Assembly (NCBI GenBank): GCA_046350595.1 | Contig: JAXMAC010000002.1 | Location: forward strand, 36,599-100,598 | Direction of reading: 5' to 3' | Source: JAHFOW01 sp046350595 | GTDB taxonomy: Bacteria > Planctomycetota > Brocadiia > Brocadiales > Brocadiaceae | Length of the DNA: 64,000 nucleotides | Shown: one piece after another, positions 51,080 to 60,571 of the stretch | Position numbering within the stretch: the stretch's first letter is position 1 | Layout of the letters: each line of letters opens with the position of its first letter | The notes under the pieces: generated by a model | What the model was told of the DNA's origin: nothing | Databases searched by the model: none | The model's input: the letters and a program-made list of their open reading frames with translations, nothing else | Made by a program: the position numbers and the translations under genes

Positions 51080-53065
51080 CTAACTAACCTTTCTGTAATC
51101 AATGATTTTAATCAGTTCCCTCTTTCTTCGTTTTTGTTCATACATGAGGTGGTCTGCCTGCGAGAGGAGTCCGTCCAGGCTTTGTGGATGTGTTAAATCA
51201 TGCCGCACCACCCCAATGCTCATGGAGAGTCGGTAAGGTCTGTTATTTTTCTTATTGTGGGTGTCAATATTAAATTGTAACCGAGAAATCAGGGTGTTTG
51301 CATTAAAAGGCGAAGTGTCTGTTGTAACAATCGCAAACTCATCACCGCCCAGGCGCGCAATGATGTCTGATTCTCTGAATGTTATTTTTAACATCTGTGT
51401 TGCATCACGGATCGCCATATCGCCATTTTCATGGCCGAGGTTATCATTAATCCATTTCAGTCCGTCTATATCGGCAAAAAACAGCGTCATCGATTTCTTC
51501 ATCCTGTGGGCTATTTTTAACTCCTGTTGTGCGAGGGTCATGAATCCCCTCCGGTTGTAAATCCCCGTGAGCTCATCGATGAGTGACAGACTTCGTATCT
51601 CTTCTTCCGCTCGCTTTCTTTCGGTAATATCACGGTTAATTTCCAGTACTCCCAGTATCCTGTTTTCATCGTCGGTGAGTAACTTTAAGCGGCTCCATAT
51701 GGTTAATTGAGAACCGTTGCGGTGAGTTTGAACTACCTCTCCCTCCCACTTTCCGTTCTGTAATAAAGCAGCAGTAAATTTGTCATGAGAAATCTGGAAT
51801 ACCGTCTTGAGCAACTCATTCGCGTACTGACCGGATGCCTCTCCGGCAGTCCAACCATACTGAAGTTCTGCGGCATGGTTCCAGTAAGTGATTCTATCTT
51901 TAAAGTCACAAATGATGATGACGTCATTTGCAAGGTCGAGCATCTGTGCTTGTCTTTGGAGTTCTTTTTCCCTTTGTTTGTGTTCGATGGTGTATTTTTC
52001 TATCTTTTCCGCCATGTTGTTAAATTGTTCGGAGAGCTTACCGATTTCATCGCGGGAGCGAATTTCTGACCTTGTACGCATTTCTCCCTCGCCAAATTGT
52101 GATACGGTCTCTGTTAACATACAAATGGGTCTGGATAAGGTGCGGGAAAAGTGGGAACACAATGCCACAATAATAACACAGACAGCCAAAAAGAACTCCG
52201 CCAGGTGGGTAAAGGTTTGATTGATAGGAGCCATGATATCACGATAGGGGGTAGTTGATATGAGAAGCCAGCTTCTTGAGCGATCGTTGTTATATTGGCC
52301 GAACCTTACGTGGCCTGCTACAACCTTTTGTCCCTGGAAATCTGTGTAAGACAGGGCGCCTTGTAAACTGCCCACCATTTCAGCCAAAAGCTCCCTCCGC
52401 TTCATATCGGGATGTAAGCCCATGGAGGCTGCCGTCGGGTCGTCTGTTAACAATATATGGCCGTCGCAGTCCATAAGATAAGTATGATCGCTACCTTTCG
52501 TTCGATAATCAACCTGTTTGATCAGATTGTGAATCATACTGTTTTGTAAAATACTGACTAATGTGCCATTTCCCTGGCCTGTCCTGCCAACAGCACTGCA
52601 AAGGATTTCGACCTGCATGTTACCCATGTCATGGACAAATACTGCACCCGGAGGAGACTGGACAGTCTTTTTTAACAGACCATTGATATCCGGTTGGAGT
52701 TTCATGAGTTGTTTTCCGATGGATGATTGGTTTGATGATGCGATGATTATCCCGGTAGCGTTGGTAAAGTAAAAATTGCTGTAATAGGGGAAATATGCTA
52801 ACCGGTGTGCAAAGTATCGGGAAATTTCTTCTGGTGATAGCTGGTAGAACATGGGATTGAGACTCAGCGCGCGTGTGTCCTCGATCAGCGTATTCATAAT
52901 CCCGTCAATTGTCCTGGCGGTCTGCGCAACCCTGTTTTCTATCGCTTGCATTTCTTTTTTCTCGTAATCATGATAGAGCTTACAATAAATTATAGCAAAC
53001 ATTGCCATAGCGGGGATGATGGCGATCAGAAAAAAGGATAGCATGAGTTTGTTGTTTATGCGCAT
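51080..53065 (-). CDS. Membrane diguanylate cyclase (dCache-HAMP-PAS-GGDEF)
   Basis: A 661-residue sensor enzyme. A first helix (residues 8-27, MLSFFLIAIIPAMAMFAII) and a second (about 285-305, FFLAVCVIIVALCSHF) flank an extracytoplasmic dCache-type sensor. HAMP (EGEMRTRSEIRSRDEIGKLSEQ) and PAS (ANDVIIICDFKDRITYWNHAAELQYGW) follow. The C-terminal GGDEF domain has FADIDGLKWINDNLGH near 530 and the active-site loop RLGGDEFAIV near 571. It should make cyclic di-GMP; an RxxD inhibitory site is not obvious before the loop. There is no EAL domain. The only HD-GYP gene in the window (40424-41575) could be the opposing enzyme. It stands apart from its neighbours, with a palindrome upstream at 53162. 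Confidence 0.9.
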   Translation of the reverse strand: MRINNKLMLSFFLIAIIPAMAMFAIIYCKLYHDYEKKEMQAIENRVAQTARTIDGIMNTLIEDTRALSLNPMFYQLSPEEISRYFAHRLAYFPYYSNFYFTNATGIIIASSNQSSIGKQLMKLQPDINGLLKKTVQSPPGAVFVHDMGNMQVEILCSAVGRTGQGNGTLVSILQNSMIHNLIKQVDYRTKGSDHTYLMDCDGHILLTDDPTAASMGLHPDMKRRELLAEMVGSLQGALSYTDFQGQKVVAGHVRFGQYNNDRSRSWLLISTTPYRDIMAPINQTFTHLAEFFLAVCVIIVALCSHFSRTLSRPICMLTETVSQFGEGEMRTRSEIRSRDEIGKLSEQFNNMAEKIEKYTIEHKQREKELQRQAQMLDLANDVIIICDFKDRITYWNHAAELQYGWTAGEASGQYANELLKTVFQISHDKFTAALLQNGKWEGEVVQTHRNGSQLTIWSRLKLLTDDENRILGVLEINRDITERKRAEEEIRSLSLIDELTGIYNRRGFMTLAQQELKIAHRMKKSMTLFFADIDGLKWINDNLGHENGDMAIRDATQMLKITFRESDIIARLGGDEFAIVTTDTSPFNANTLISRLQFNIDTHNKKNNRPYRLSMSIGVVRHDLTHPQSLDGLLSQADHLMYEQKRRKRELIKIIDYRKVS

Positions 53066-53161
53066 GACTTTGTTGTCCTGAATATGTTTATAAAAGACAA
53101 AGAATTTGCGATTTAGTATCTTTCATAAAATATTTTGACTTTTTCAGCAATAATATTTTAA

Positions 53162-53189
53162 GTAGTGGCAAGGCGCGACTTGCCACTAC
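53162..53189. repeat. 28-bp palindrome, second copy
   Basis: AGTAGTGGCAAGGC and its near-complement GCGACTTGCCACTAC, similar to 30761-30788. It lies downstream of hldE. Confidence 0.8.
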
Positions 53190-53294
53190 AGTCTTTTCCG
53201 ACTCGTTCGGGTTATGATTTACCAGTAACGATTTTAACCCAAAACATAAATCGTACATACAAAATCGTTGTCTGTTTCCGTCCGGAGACGGCTC

Positions 53295-54797
53295 CTACCG
53301 ATTTTTGGTTTGTGTGTGTTTCTGGATTATCTTTGTAACAATATTTGTGGTTGAAACACCATCGACCAGTGGGGCAAAAATGACTTTTCCCCCATAGGCC
53401 TCGACGAATTCCCTTCCAACAATTCCGGCATTTTTCCAGTCTTCACCTTTAACCAGCACATCGGGTTTGATGGCCGTAATTAAGTTCTGGGGGGTTGATT
53501 CGTCAAAAAGTATAACATAGGTTACATCTTCCAGGGCAGCAAGTATTTTTGCACGGTCTGTTTCTGGCACAACGGGACGGGTGGGGCCTTTCAGTTCCCT
53601 GACAGAACGGTCGGTATTGAGCCCTACCACGAGCAGGTCTCCTTGCTTTCTCGCAAATTTAAGGTATTCAACGTGTCCGAGGTGTAATATGTCAAAACAC
53701 CCGTTGGTAAATACAACACGGTCATGCTTCTTACGGTGTTCATGTAAAACACCCACGAGCGATTCGATGTCTTTGATTTTACCGGAGAGTTGACTTCTTC
53801 CGCTCATGAGTTCACCCAATATTTCACCCTTGCTGACCGGCGTTGCGCCGATCTTTCCAACTTCAATTCCCGCTGCAATGTTTGCGAGGATGGCTGCGTC
53901 TTCAAAACTATTGCCGGCGCCAACCACGATGCCAAATATACTGAGCACCATATCGCCGGCGCCGGTAACGTCAAACACCGTCCGGGGGACTGTGGGTATA
54001 TGTTTTCCTGTTCCGTTCCTGTGATAGAGGAACATGCCGTCCTTGTCAACGGTGATAATGCTGTATTCAAGAGAAAGCTTTGAAACGAGTTTGTTGCCAG
54101 CCAGGTTCAGGCTGTTACTGTCGTTAATAGTTATACCGGTGGCAAGTTCTGTTTCGTTTCGGTTCGGGGTTATGGCGGTAAAACCTTCGTAGCAGCTATA
54201 ATCGTTGACAAGTTTGGGGTCTGCTATGGCTATTTTTTTATGCTTTTTACTAAGGGTTACAATGGTTTTTAACAGGGGGGAAGAGAGCAATCCTTTGTTC
54301 ATGTCAGAAACCAAAATTATATCACACCGGGGTATCGTTTTATCCAAATAAAGGGTGATGAGTGTTTCTGTTTCCGGGGAGATAACGTGGGTCTTTTCAT
54401 AGTCAACCCGCAATAGTTGCTGTACACCCCTTCCGGCGGTTTGCAGATGACCCATCATGCGTATCTTCTGTGTGGTGGGGCGGCTTTTGTCGGTAAATAT
54501 GCCCGTCGTGTCAACGGACATGTTTTTAAAGATATTCAAAAGGGTTTGTCCGTGTGCATCTTCGCCGATAATTCCACAGGCAAAAACCTGCGCCCCCAGT
54601 GTCTGTAAGTTATTGATAACGCTCCCGGCGCCACCTGGACGGATATCTTCGGAAGTAACGTTAATAATCGGGATGGGCGCTTCCTGTGATATACGCCTTA
54701 CCTCTCCCCATACATATTTGTCGAGCATTAAATCGCCGACGACCATAATTCTGGGGGAACCGAGATTTTTAATGATGTTGAGTAATTTATCCGCCAA
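53295..54797 (-). CDS. hldE: Bifunctional heptose kinase/adenylyltransferase HldE
   Basis: A 500-residue two-domain enzyme of ADP-heptose synthesis for the lipopolysaccharide core. N-terminal half (1 to about 325): PfkB-type kinase, with MVVGDLMLDKYVWG, GGAGSVINNL near 56, and the catalytic FDVTGAGDMVL near 267, phosphorylating heptose 7-phosphate. C-terminal half (about 345-500): nucleotidyltransferase with FTNGCFDILHLGHVEYL (the HxGH motif) near 362 and the ISSTT-like closing motif GVSTTNIV near 482. Length is a little above E. coli HldE (477 aa). Its presence indicates an outer membrane with heptose-containing glycolipid. The REC-HTH gene lies 26 bp upstream, so the two may be co-transcribed. 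Confidence 0.94.
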   Translation of the reverse strand: MADKLLNIIKNLGSPRIMVVGDLMLDKYVWGEVRRISQEAPIPIINVTSEDIRPGGAGSVINNLQTLGAQVFACGIIGEDAHGQTLLNIFKNMSVDTTGIFTDKSRPTTQKIRMMGHLQTAGRGVQQLLRVDYEKTHVISPETETLITLYLDKTIPRCDIILVSDMNKGLLSSPLLKTIVTLSKKHKKIAIADPKLVNDYSCYEGFTAITPNRNETELATGITINDSNSLNLAGNKLVSKLSLEYSIITVDKDGMFLYHRNGTGKHIPTVPRTVFDVTGAGDMVLSIFGIVVGAGNSFEDAAILANIAAGIEVGKIGATPVSKGEILGELMSGRSQLSGKIKDIESLVGVLHEHRKKHDRVVFTNGCFDILHLGHVEYLKFARKQGDLLVVGLNTDRSVRELKGPTRPVVPETDRAKILAALEDVTYVILFDESTPQNLITAIKPDVLVKGEDWKNAGIVGREFVEAYGGKVIFAPLVDGVSTTNIVTKIIQKHTQTKNR

Positions 54798-54823
54798 GGA
54801 AAGACTCCCCCGGAAAACGTATC

Positions 54824-55468
54824 CTATGCATGATTACTTTCTACGGCGTCCTTTTCGCCAGGTTCAGTTGCTTCCTCATCCAGGAAGTACGATATTTTCA
54901 CGTTGAGCGACGACGACAATTTATCAAGGGTCGTCAGAGACGCTGCGATCTGTCCATTTTCGATCTGGGATAACAAACTGGGTGAAAGCCCGGTACGGTG
55001 CGCCAGTTGCTTTTGGGTAATTTTTTTACTCTTTCTCAGTCCTTTGAGTTTTTTCCCAACAGAGGTCTTGATCCTGTCTTTAGAACTTCCGACGAGACAG
55101 TATGTTTTTTGCGCATTACCGAGCGCCTTTCTCAAATCATTTAAATCGAACGGCTTTTTCAGATAATCGAAGGCATCAAGTTTCATGGTCTCGACTGCCG
55201 TTTTAAAGGAGGGATATCCTGTCAGGATAATAACACAGATATGAGGATGCTTTGCTTTAATTTCTTTCAGGAGATCCATACCGCTGATTTGTGGCATTTT
55301 TAAATCCAGAATGACGATGTGAAACTTTTCCTGTTCCAGTGTGGGTAATGCGTCCAATGGTTTTGTAATGCCCTTTGTAATATAACCTTCATCAGATAAA
55401 AATTTAGTTAAGTATAAATTATAGTCCTTATCATCATCAACAACTAATATTTTTATTCCTCTATCCAT
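54824..55468 (-). CDS. Response regulator with C-terminal Cro/C1-type HTH
   Basis: A 214-residue protein. The receiver domain (1-118) has the acidic pair DDDKD near 10-13, the acceptor Asp in VILDLKMPQ near 55 and Lys in YLKKPF near 105. After a linker the C-terminal part (about 135-205) is an XRE-type HTH: LKGLRKSKKITQKQLAHRTG followed by LSPSLLSQIENGQ, as in Cro/C1 or CopG-like repressors. Receiver plus XRE HTH is much rarer than the OmpR or NarL types. Start and stop overlap the kinase stop by 8 bp, so the two are translationally linked. hldE follows by 26 bp. DNA target unknown. Confidence 0.9.
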   Translation of the reverse strand: MDRGIKILVVDDDKDYNLYLTKFLSDEGYITKGITKPLDALPTLEQEKFHIVILDLKMPQISGMDLLKEIKAKHPHICVIILTGYPSFKTAVETMKLDAFDYLKKPFDLNDLRKALGNAQKTYCLVGSSKDRIKTSVGKKLKGLRKSKKITQKQLAHRTGLSPSLLSQIENGQIAASLTTLDKLSSSLNVKISYFLDEEATEPGEKDAVESNHA

Positions 55469-57848
55469 GTGTTACTGCCTTTCTAAAGTCTACCGGCAAG
55501 TTAATGTCAAAGGTAGTACCTTTGTCTAATTTGCTTTTTACATGAATGGTACCACGATGCCTTTCTATAATTCCGTAAGTAATAGCAAGGCCAAGTCCTG
55601 TACCCTTTCCAACTTCTTTGGTGGTAAAGAAAGGGTCAAATATCTTCGATAAATATTCGTCAGGGATGCCCGTTCCCGTATCTTTGAAATTGACGTGGAT
55701 GGTATTTTTGTCTTTTTGCGACGTGGTTATTGAGACGGCATCGCCTTCCCCGGTGGCGTCGTCTGCGTTGATCAGGAGATTCATAAATACCTGTTGTAAC
55801 TGTTCTGCAAATCCGTAAATCTTTGGTAATCCAGAGGATAATTTTAAAATAATATTTTTATCTTTTGCCATAAATTGTTCGATAAAGAGCGCAACGGTAT
55901 CCTTAATAAGTTCGTTTACATTGATCGGCCTTGGTTGTTCATTTCCCTCAAAGTGGGATAGATCAAGCAGCGAATCGACTATTTTTCCAATGCGTTTTGT
56001 TACCTTTTGCATGGTCTTAAATTCTTTACGGGTTTCCTGATTAAAGGTATTGTCCTTTTCGAGGAAACCCTGTAACATACCGGAAAGAATTGCAAGAGGG
56101 GTGTTGATTTCATGGGCTACCCCGGCGGCAAGTCTGCCAATAGAGATCAACCTGTCGGAGTGCATAAGTTGCTGCTGGAGTTTTTTCTGCCGTTCTTCCT
56201 CGTGCTTTTTTTCCGTGATGTCCTGAATCAATTCCAGTACCTGCACGACACTCCCGTTTTTATCAAAGATAGGCGAACTGATTACGTTGCAAAATTTCTT
56301 TTTATGGTGATTTTGAACGATACGCTCTATCTGGCTTATTTTTCCTGTGCTGAATACCTTCTGCGATGGGCAATCCGCCGGAATATCCTGGAGGTGGCAA
56401 TAGGTCTCATAGCATGTATGATTTAATATATCCTTGCCCAGGGGATGGTGTTCGATGAGCCGTTTGTTTGCCCAGCATATCTTGTTGCTCTTGTCAATAA
56501 CCAGGAGGTCGGCGCCAATTTCGCTCACAATATTATCTAATTTTTTCTTTTCTTCCTTTAACTCCAGCTCAAGGTTTTTTCTCCGGGTTATGTCTCTAAA
56601 GTGTACGAGGAGATAAAGGATATTGTTACCTTCTTTTACCACGGTTGTGTCTAATTCCATGACCAGGATTTGCCGGTTTTTACTAATAACCTCAATTTCA
56701 ACGGTAGGAACCTTACGGCTGACCGCTGAGGCCAGGACGTCTCTGACGAACTTCTTTGATGTATTCGGGAGAAAGTCATAAATATACTTGCCAATAAGTT
56801 CTTCCATCTTGTAGCCAATAATATCCTCTTCACGCTGGTTTATGGTGAGTATCTTTCCGTTGAGATCGATCATCATCATTGAATCTGCGGCATGGTTAAA
56901 GAGCGTTTTGTATCGCTCCTCGGACGCCTTTATGCGATTAAACAGCTTGGTGTTTTCGAGGGCGATGGCGAGTTGCGGCGCTATCTGCCAGAGGTAATAA
57001 TAGCACTGCTCATTAAAACAGTTCGCCTTTTCACTGCCAAAGGCGATTGCGCCCAGTACTTCTCCTTTATAAGTAAGGGGAAACCCAAGCCGGGAATGGA
57101 GGCCTTCTTTGTGTAACACCTTATCAGTCCAGAAGCGGCAGCCTTCTGTGTTGTTGACGATAACCGGTTCCCCTGTTTTGATAATTTCCTCAAGCAGGCT
57201 GCCGGACATGGGAAACGACTTGCCTTCGTTAATCTCGCTGAAGTTGTATGTTTTTGCCAGCGCAAATACCTGAAACCACTGCCCCTGTTCATTTGAAATA
57301 ATAATGCATGCACGGTCAAAGGGTATTATTTTTTTTAATTCACTGCATATCGTTGAAAAACTTTCGCGTATATCCAGGCTGGTGGCTATGGTTTTATTAA
57401 TGTTGCTGATGATCTCTTTTTCAACGAGCGTTTTCTTGAGGCTTGTTTCCAACTGTTGTTTATAAAGCGCCTTTTCGATCGTTTTTTTGAGATAATCAGG
57501 GTCAAAGGGTTTTAAAATGTAATCCACGGTATCCATGCACAGGGAATTAATGACGGTTTTGATTTTGTTCTGGTCAATCATGACGAGTATGATGGTGTTT
57601 GCCGAGACCCCTTTAATTTTATCGACCAGGGAGAGTTCACGCACATCGTCCAGCCTCAGGTCAAACAGGATTAAATCGATAGTGTTTTTATTGAGAATTT
57701 GAACAGCCCCTTCTCCATTTGCCACCGTGTAAACACGATAACCATTTTCTTCGAGCAATCCTTTCAATGAAATACACATTAGTCTGTCATTGTCTATGAT
57801 AAGTATGTTATGGCTTTTGACCACGGGTGAATTATGCTGTTTTTCCAT
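55461..57848 (-). CDS. Soluble hybrid-type histidine kinase (REC-GAF-PAS-PAS-HK)
   Basis: A 795-residue protein without a membrane helix. An N-terminal receiver domain (about 12-125) has Asp in LILFDLRLDD near 61 and Lys in YILKPFDP near 112. A GAF domain follows (about 160-300, with RLGFPLTYKGEVLGAIAFGS), then PAS (about 312-425) and a second PAS-like region (about 440-545, with CWANKRLIEHHP and CYETYCHLQDIPADCP). HisKA has HEINTPLAILSGML with the phosphoryl His near 570, and HATPase_c follows with NLLINADDA, FKDTGTGIP and GKGTGLGLAIT. The cysteines in the second PAS (CYETYC...CPS) could hold a cofactor or metal. The REC-XRE regulator starts 8 bp inside its end, so the pair is a two-component system. 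Confidence 0.92.
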   Translation of the reverse strand: MEKQHNSPVVKSHNILIIDNDRLMCISLKGLLEENGYRVYTVANGEGAVQILNKNTIDLILFDLRLDDVRELSLVDKIKGVSANTIILVMIDQNKIKTVINSLCMDTVDYILKPFDPDYLKKTIEKALYKQQLETSLKKTLVEKEIISNINKTIATSLDIRESFSTICSELKKIIPFDRACIIISNEQGQWFQVFALAKTYNFSEINEGKSFPMSGSLLEEIIKTGEPVIVNNTEGCRFWTDKVLHKEGLHSRLGFPLTYKGEVLGAIAFGSEKANCFNEQCYYYLWQIAPQLAIALENTKLFNRIKASEERYKTLFNHAADSMMMIDLNGKILTINQREEDIIGYKMEELIGKYIYDFLPNTSKKFVRDVLASAVSRKVPTVEIEVISKNRQILVMELDTTVVKEGNNILYLLVHFRDITRRKNLELELKEEKKKLDNIVSEIGADLLVIDKSNKICWANKRLIEHHPLGKDILNHTCYETYCHLQDIPADCPSQKVFSTGKISQIERIVQNHHKKKFCNVISSPIFDKNGSVVQVLELIQDITEKKHEEERQKKLQQQLMHSDRLISIGRLAAGVAHEINTPLAILSGMLQGFLEKDNTFNQETRKEFKTMQKVTKRIGKIVDSLLDLSHFEGNEQPRPINVNELIKDTVALFIEQFMAKDKNIILKLSSGLPKIYGFAEQLQQVFMNLLINADDATGEGDAVSITTSQKDKNTIHVNFKDTGTGIPDEYLSKIFDPFFTTKEVGKGTGLGLAITYGIIERHRGTIHVKSKLDKGTTFDINLPVDFRKAVTHG

Positions 57849-57878
57849 GTTAATGGCTTAGGAGTTTCAATGTGTTGT

Positions 57879-57903
57879 AGAGACGCAGGATTTTGCGTCT
57901 CTG
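57879..57903. repeat. Short palindrome AGAGACGCA...TGCGTCTCT
   Basis: The arms AGAGACGCA and TGCGTCTCT with a small loop lie just upstream of the kinase gene. The gap 57849-58204 contains no other structure or gene I can support. A related TAGAGACGC sequence lies at 59682. Confidence 0.6.
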
Positions 57904-58204
57904 CGTGAGCATTTTAAAGTCGCTGAAACATCAAAGATATTCGGTATTATTTGTAATTTATTTTAGGTAATAGTAATACCATAGAAAAATGATGTCAAGA
58001 ACAAAGCGTGATTGGTTATGGGTGTTCAATTATAAAAATTGGTGTTAGAATTAAACCTGTCCTGTGAAAATAATTATGCTATAATATTATAATAGGAAAA
58101 AGGCTTGTTTTGGGATGGGATGAAGTGGTTGTTTTCCGTGTACACCTTGCAATAACCAAAGAGTGGAAGTAAAATTTACATAAATTTTTGTAAAGGAGTT
58201 TTCA

Positions 58205-59287
58205 ATGATCTTCAAACAATTAAACAAGACCTCATGTAAAACCTACCTTATCGGTTCGGAAAATACGAAAGAAGTGATTATGGTAGATCCTGTTTTAGAG
58301 CATGTAAACGAATACGTGTCACTTATTAAAAAAGAAGGCTTAAAGTTGACCCATATCGTTGATACGCATACCCATGCGGATCACATTTCTGGCGCAGGGG
58401 CGTTGATTGACCAAACCGGAGCGCTCTATGTGATGCACCAGAGTTCGCCTGTCAGTTGTGTAGCCTTTCGTGTTCCCGATGGGTTTGACTGCCATTTGAG
58501 TGATATTCCCGTAAAAATAATGCACACGCCGGGACACACTAAAGATAGTATGTGCCTCATATTTTCTGACCGCATGCTCACCGGCGATACATTATTCCTC
58601 GATGATGGCGGGGCAGGCCGTACCGATTTGCCAGGCGGAGATCCTGGAGAACACTGGGAATCCATGCAGAGACTTATGAAATTGCCCGATCACTTAATTG
58701 TGTATCCTGCCCATGAATATCGTGGCCGGGAACCATCCAGTTTAGGCGAGCAAAAAAAGCGCAATCCAAATTTACAACTGCGTACAAAAGACGAGTATGT
58801 TAAATGGCTTAACGATATGAAATTAGGTCCCGCAGAGTGGATGAAGGATGTATTGAAGGCAAATTGTGAGTGCACACGTGACCCAAAGGCCGCATCAATT
58901 CCGGCAGGTGCGCCTACTTGCGAAGTCAAGGGTACTATGACGTGCGGGGTAAATGAACCGCAAGTTCCTGTAATTCCCGTTGCAGAAGTAAAGCGTCGTG
59001 TGGATACGAATCTGTCGGACGGTACGATAATTCTGGACGTCAGAGAACCGTCAGAACTCAGAGGCGAGCTTGGGGTGATTAAGGGCGCTATTAATATTCC
59101 CGTAGGTCAGGTAGCGCAGAGACTCCCTGAGTTGGAAAAATATAAAGAAAAGGAAATTGTTACCGTATGTAAAAGCGGGGGACGCGCCCATGCCGCGGCA
59201 TCCGTATTGATCAAGGCGGGTTTTAAAAGGGTTTTTAACATGACCGGTGGTATGTTGGCCTATCGCCAGGCGGAAAAAATAAAGTAA
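58205..59287 (+). CDS. Metallo-beta-lactamase-fold/rhodanese fusion (persulfide dioxygenase-like)
   Basis: A 360-residue protein. The N-terminal metallo-beta-lactamase domain has THTHADHISG near 57, MHTPGHTKDS near 107, LTGDTLFLDDGGAGRTDLPG near 127 and YPAHEYRG near 167. This histidine/Asp set gives a mononuclear iron site in the ETHE1/persulfide dioxygenase group. The C-terminal rhodanese domain (about 260-360) has ILDVREPSELRGE and the active-site loop VCKSGGRAHAA with catalytic Cys near 324. The combined enzyme is expected to oxidise glutathione- or protein-persulfide to sulfite and to handle sulfane sulfur, thus sulfide detoxification. The start is fixed by a Shine-Dalgarno (AAAGGAG) 6 nt upstream. 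Single gene; the 468-bp repeat-bounded element follows. Confidence 0.9.
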   Translation: MIFKQLNKTSCKTYLIGSENTKEVIMVDPVLEHVNEYVSLIKKEGLKLTHIVDTHTHADHISGAGALIDQTGALYVMHQSSPVSCVAFRVPDGFDCHLSDIPVKIMHTPGHTKDSMCLIFSDRMLTGDTLFLDDGGAGRTDLPGGDPGEHWESMQRLMKLPDHLIVYPAHEYRGREPSSLGEQKKRNPNLQLRTKDEYVKWLNDMKLGPAEWMKDVLKANCECTRDPKAASIPAGAPTCEVKGTMTCGVNEPQVPVIPVAEVKRRVDTNLSDGTIILDVREPSELRGELGVIKGAINIPVGQVAQRLPELEKYKEKEIVTVCKSGGRAHAAASVLIKAGFKRVFNMTGGMLAYRQAEKIK

Positions 59288-59324
59288 GGAGAAGAAGGCT
59301 CATAAACCGATAAGCCCCATGTGG

Positions 59325-59792
59325 GGCATACGTGTTAAGTTAAGAATCCATAATTACCATCAACCCTCTGTTTGGATTAATTCCGCATTGTCCCCCGCTG
59401 GCGGGGTTAGAGGGTACGACGGGACATCACCAATTGTGCCTACCATTCGTTATCTTTGTTCAGTCTTCACCGTTTATATTTTACAATACTTTATCTTCTG
59501 GCTAGCGCCCGGAGACTGCTGACAGCAGCTGTCCGTCGTGTTGGTAAATTCAATTTTCCAGCAGATTCTGCCCCCGCCAGCGGGGGATAGTCGTCACCTG
59601 AACGGCCTCCATAAGTTTTCAAACTGTTGTTTAGTTTGCAAGACCCATCCTGCCCGTTGGGTGTCGTTGATGGACAAATGTAGAGACGCGGTGCCGGCGG
59701 GTCGTTTCTTTATTTTCTCCATGAGTCAATAGGGTTGGTCGGTCTTTTTCAAATCTGCCACCCTAAAAACCGCTTAACTTAACACGTATGCC
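59325..59792. mobile_element. 468-bp non-coding element with 20-bp terminal inverted repeats
   Basis: Both ends carry GGCATACGTGTTAAGTTAAG as perfect inverted copies (59325-59344 and 59773-59792). The flanks CATGTGGG and CATGTGCG, overlapping the last base pair of the ends, look like an 8-bp target duplication with one change. The interior has inverted GC-rich blocks (CCCCGCTGGCGGGG; CCCCCGCCAGCGGGGG) and no frame that looks like a transposase. It is a MITE-like element probably mobilised in trans. Confidence 0.75.
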
Positions 59793-59823
59793 ATGTGCGG
59801 CGGCTGATTTATAGAAATAAAAT

Positions 59824-60465
59824 TCAAATACTTCTATACGTTTTATCCGGCGAGTTACACAATTTTTCCACGACACACTCGCTGCAACGTGGTTTGCGGG
59901 CGACACAGATACGCCGGCCGTGTGTTCCCAGGAGAAGGCACGACCGTGTCCATTTCTCCTGGGGGATTATTGTGCACAACTCATACTCCACCTTATCGGG
60001 ATCATTAGATTTTGCCATGTCAAGGCGGTGTGCAACGCGAAAGACATGGGTATCAACGGCTATTGCTTGCTTTTCAAAGACATTCCCTAAGAGTACGTTC
60101 GCTGTTTTTCTGCCAACGCCGGGCAATGTCACAAGGTCTTCCAGATTCTCAGGCACTTTTCCATCAAACTGATCAACCAGGCGCTTACAACATGCGATGA
60201 TATTTTTAGCCTTATTTTTGTAAAAACCTGTAGAGCGGATTTCCTCTTCAAAAGTTGCTTGATCTGTGTCGGCAAAACTCTTTGCCGTCTTGTATTTCTT
60301 GAACAGGGTTTCCGTTACCTTATTAACCCGCTCATCGGTACACTGCGCTGCCATGATGGTTGCAACGAGCAACTCAAGTGGGTTCTTATAACGCAGGATA
60401 AGCCCTGCGTCAGGATATACCTTTTCAAGGAGTGACAATATCTTTTCTACACGAGCTTCTTTCAT
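59824..60465 (-). CDS. nth: Endonuclease III (DNA glycosylase/AP lyase)
   Basis: A 213-residue base-excision repair enzyme removing oxidised pyrimidines. The helix-hairpin-helix LPGVGRKTANVLLGN near 115 contains the catalytic Lys, and IAVDTHVFRVAHRL near 135 contains the catalytic Asp. The C-terminal iron-sulfur cluster is C-X6-C-X2-C-X5-C in CVARKPRCSECVVEKLC. Length and motif order match Nth and not MutY, which is longer. It is transcribed alone, with a 106-bp gap to a broken gene upstream. The 3' end of the gene is near the inverted-repeat element. Confidence 0.95.
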   Translation of the reverse strand: MKEARVEKILSLLEKVYPDAGLILRYKNPLELLVATIMAAQCTDERVNKVTETLFKKYKTAKSFADTDQATFEEEIRSTGFYKNKAKNIIACCKRLVDQFDGKVPENLEDLVTLPGVGRKTANVLLGNVFEKQAIAVDTHVFRVAHRLDMAKSNDPDKVEYELCTIIPQEKWTRSCLLLGTHGRRICVARKPRCSECVVEKLCNSPDKTYRSI

Positions 60466-60571
60466 TATGTAATAAATATTTTGATTTTATTGTAATTTTA
60501 TGCGTTATTTAGAAATCCAAACCAGCTATCAAAGGGGTAGTTTTCATAAGCGCTAAGATTGTTCTTTTTTC

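Noticed and set aside
59325..59792. Gene inside the 468-bp element
   Set aside because: The only frames (for example 59319-59522) begin inside the terminal repeat and show no protein-like pattern.
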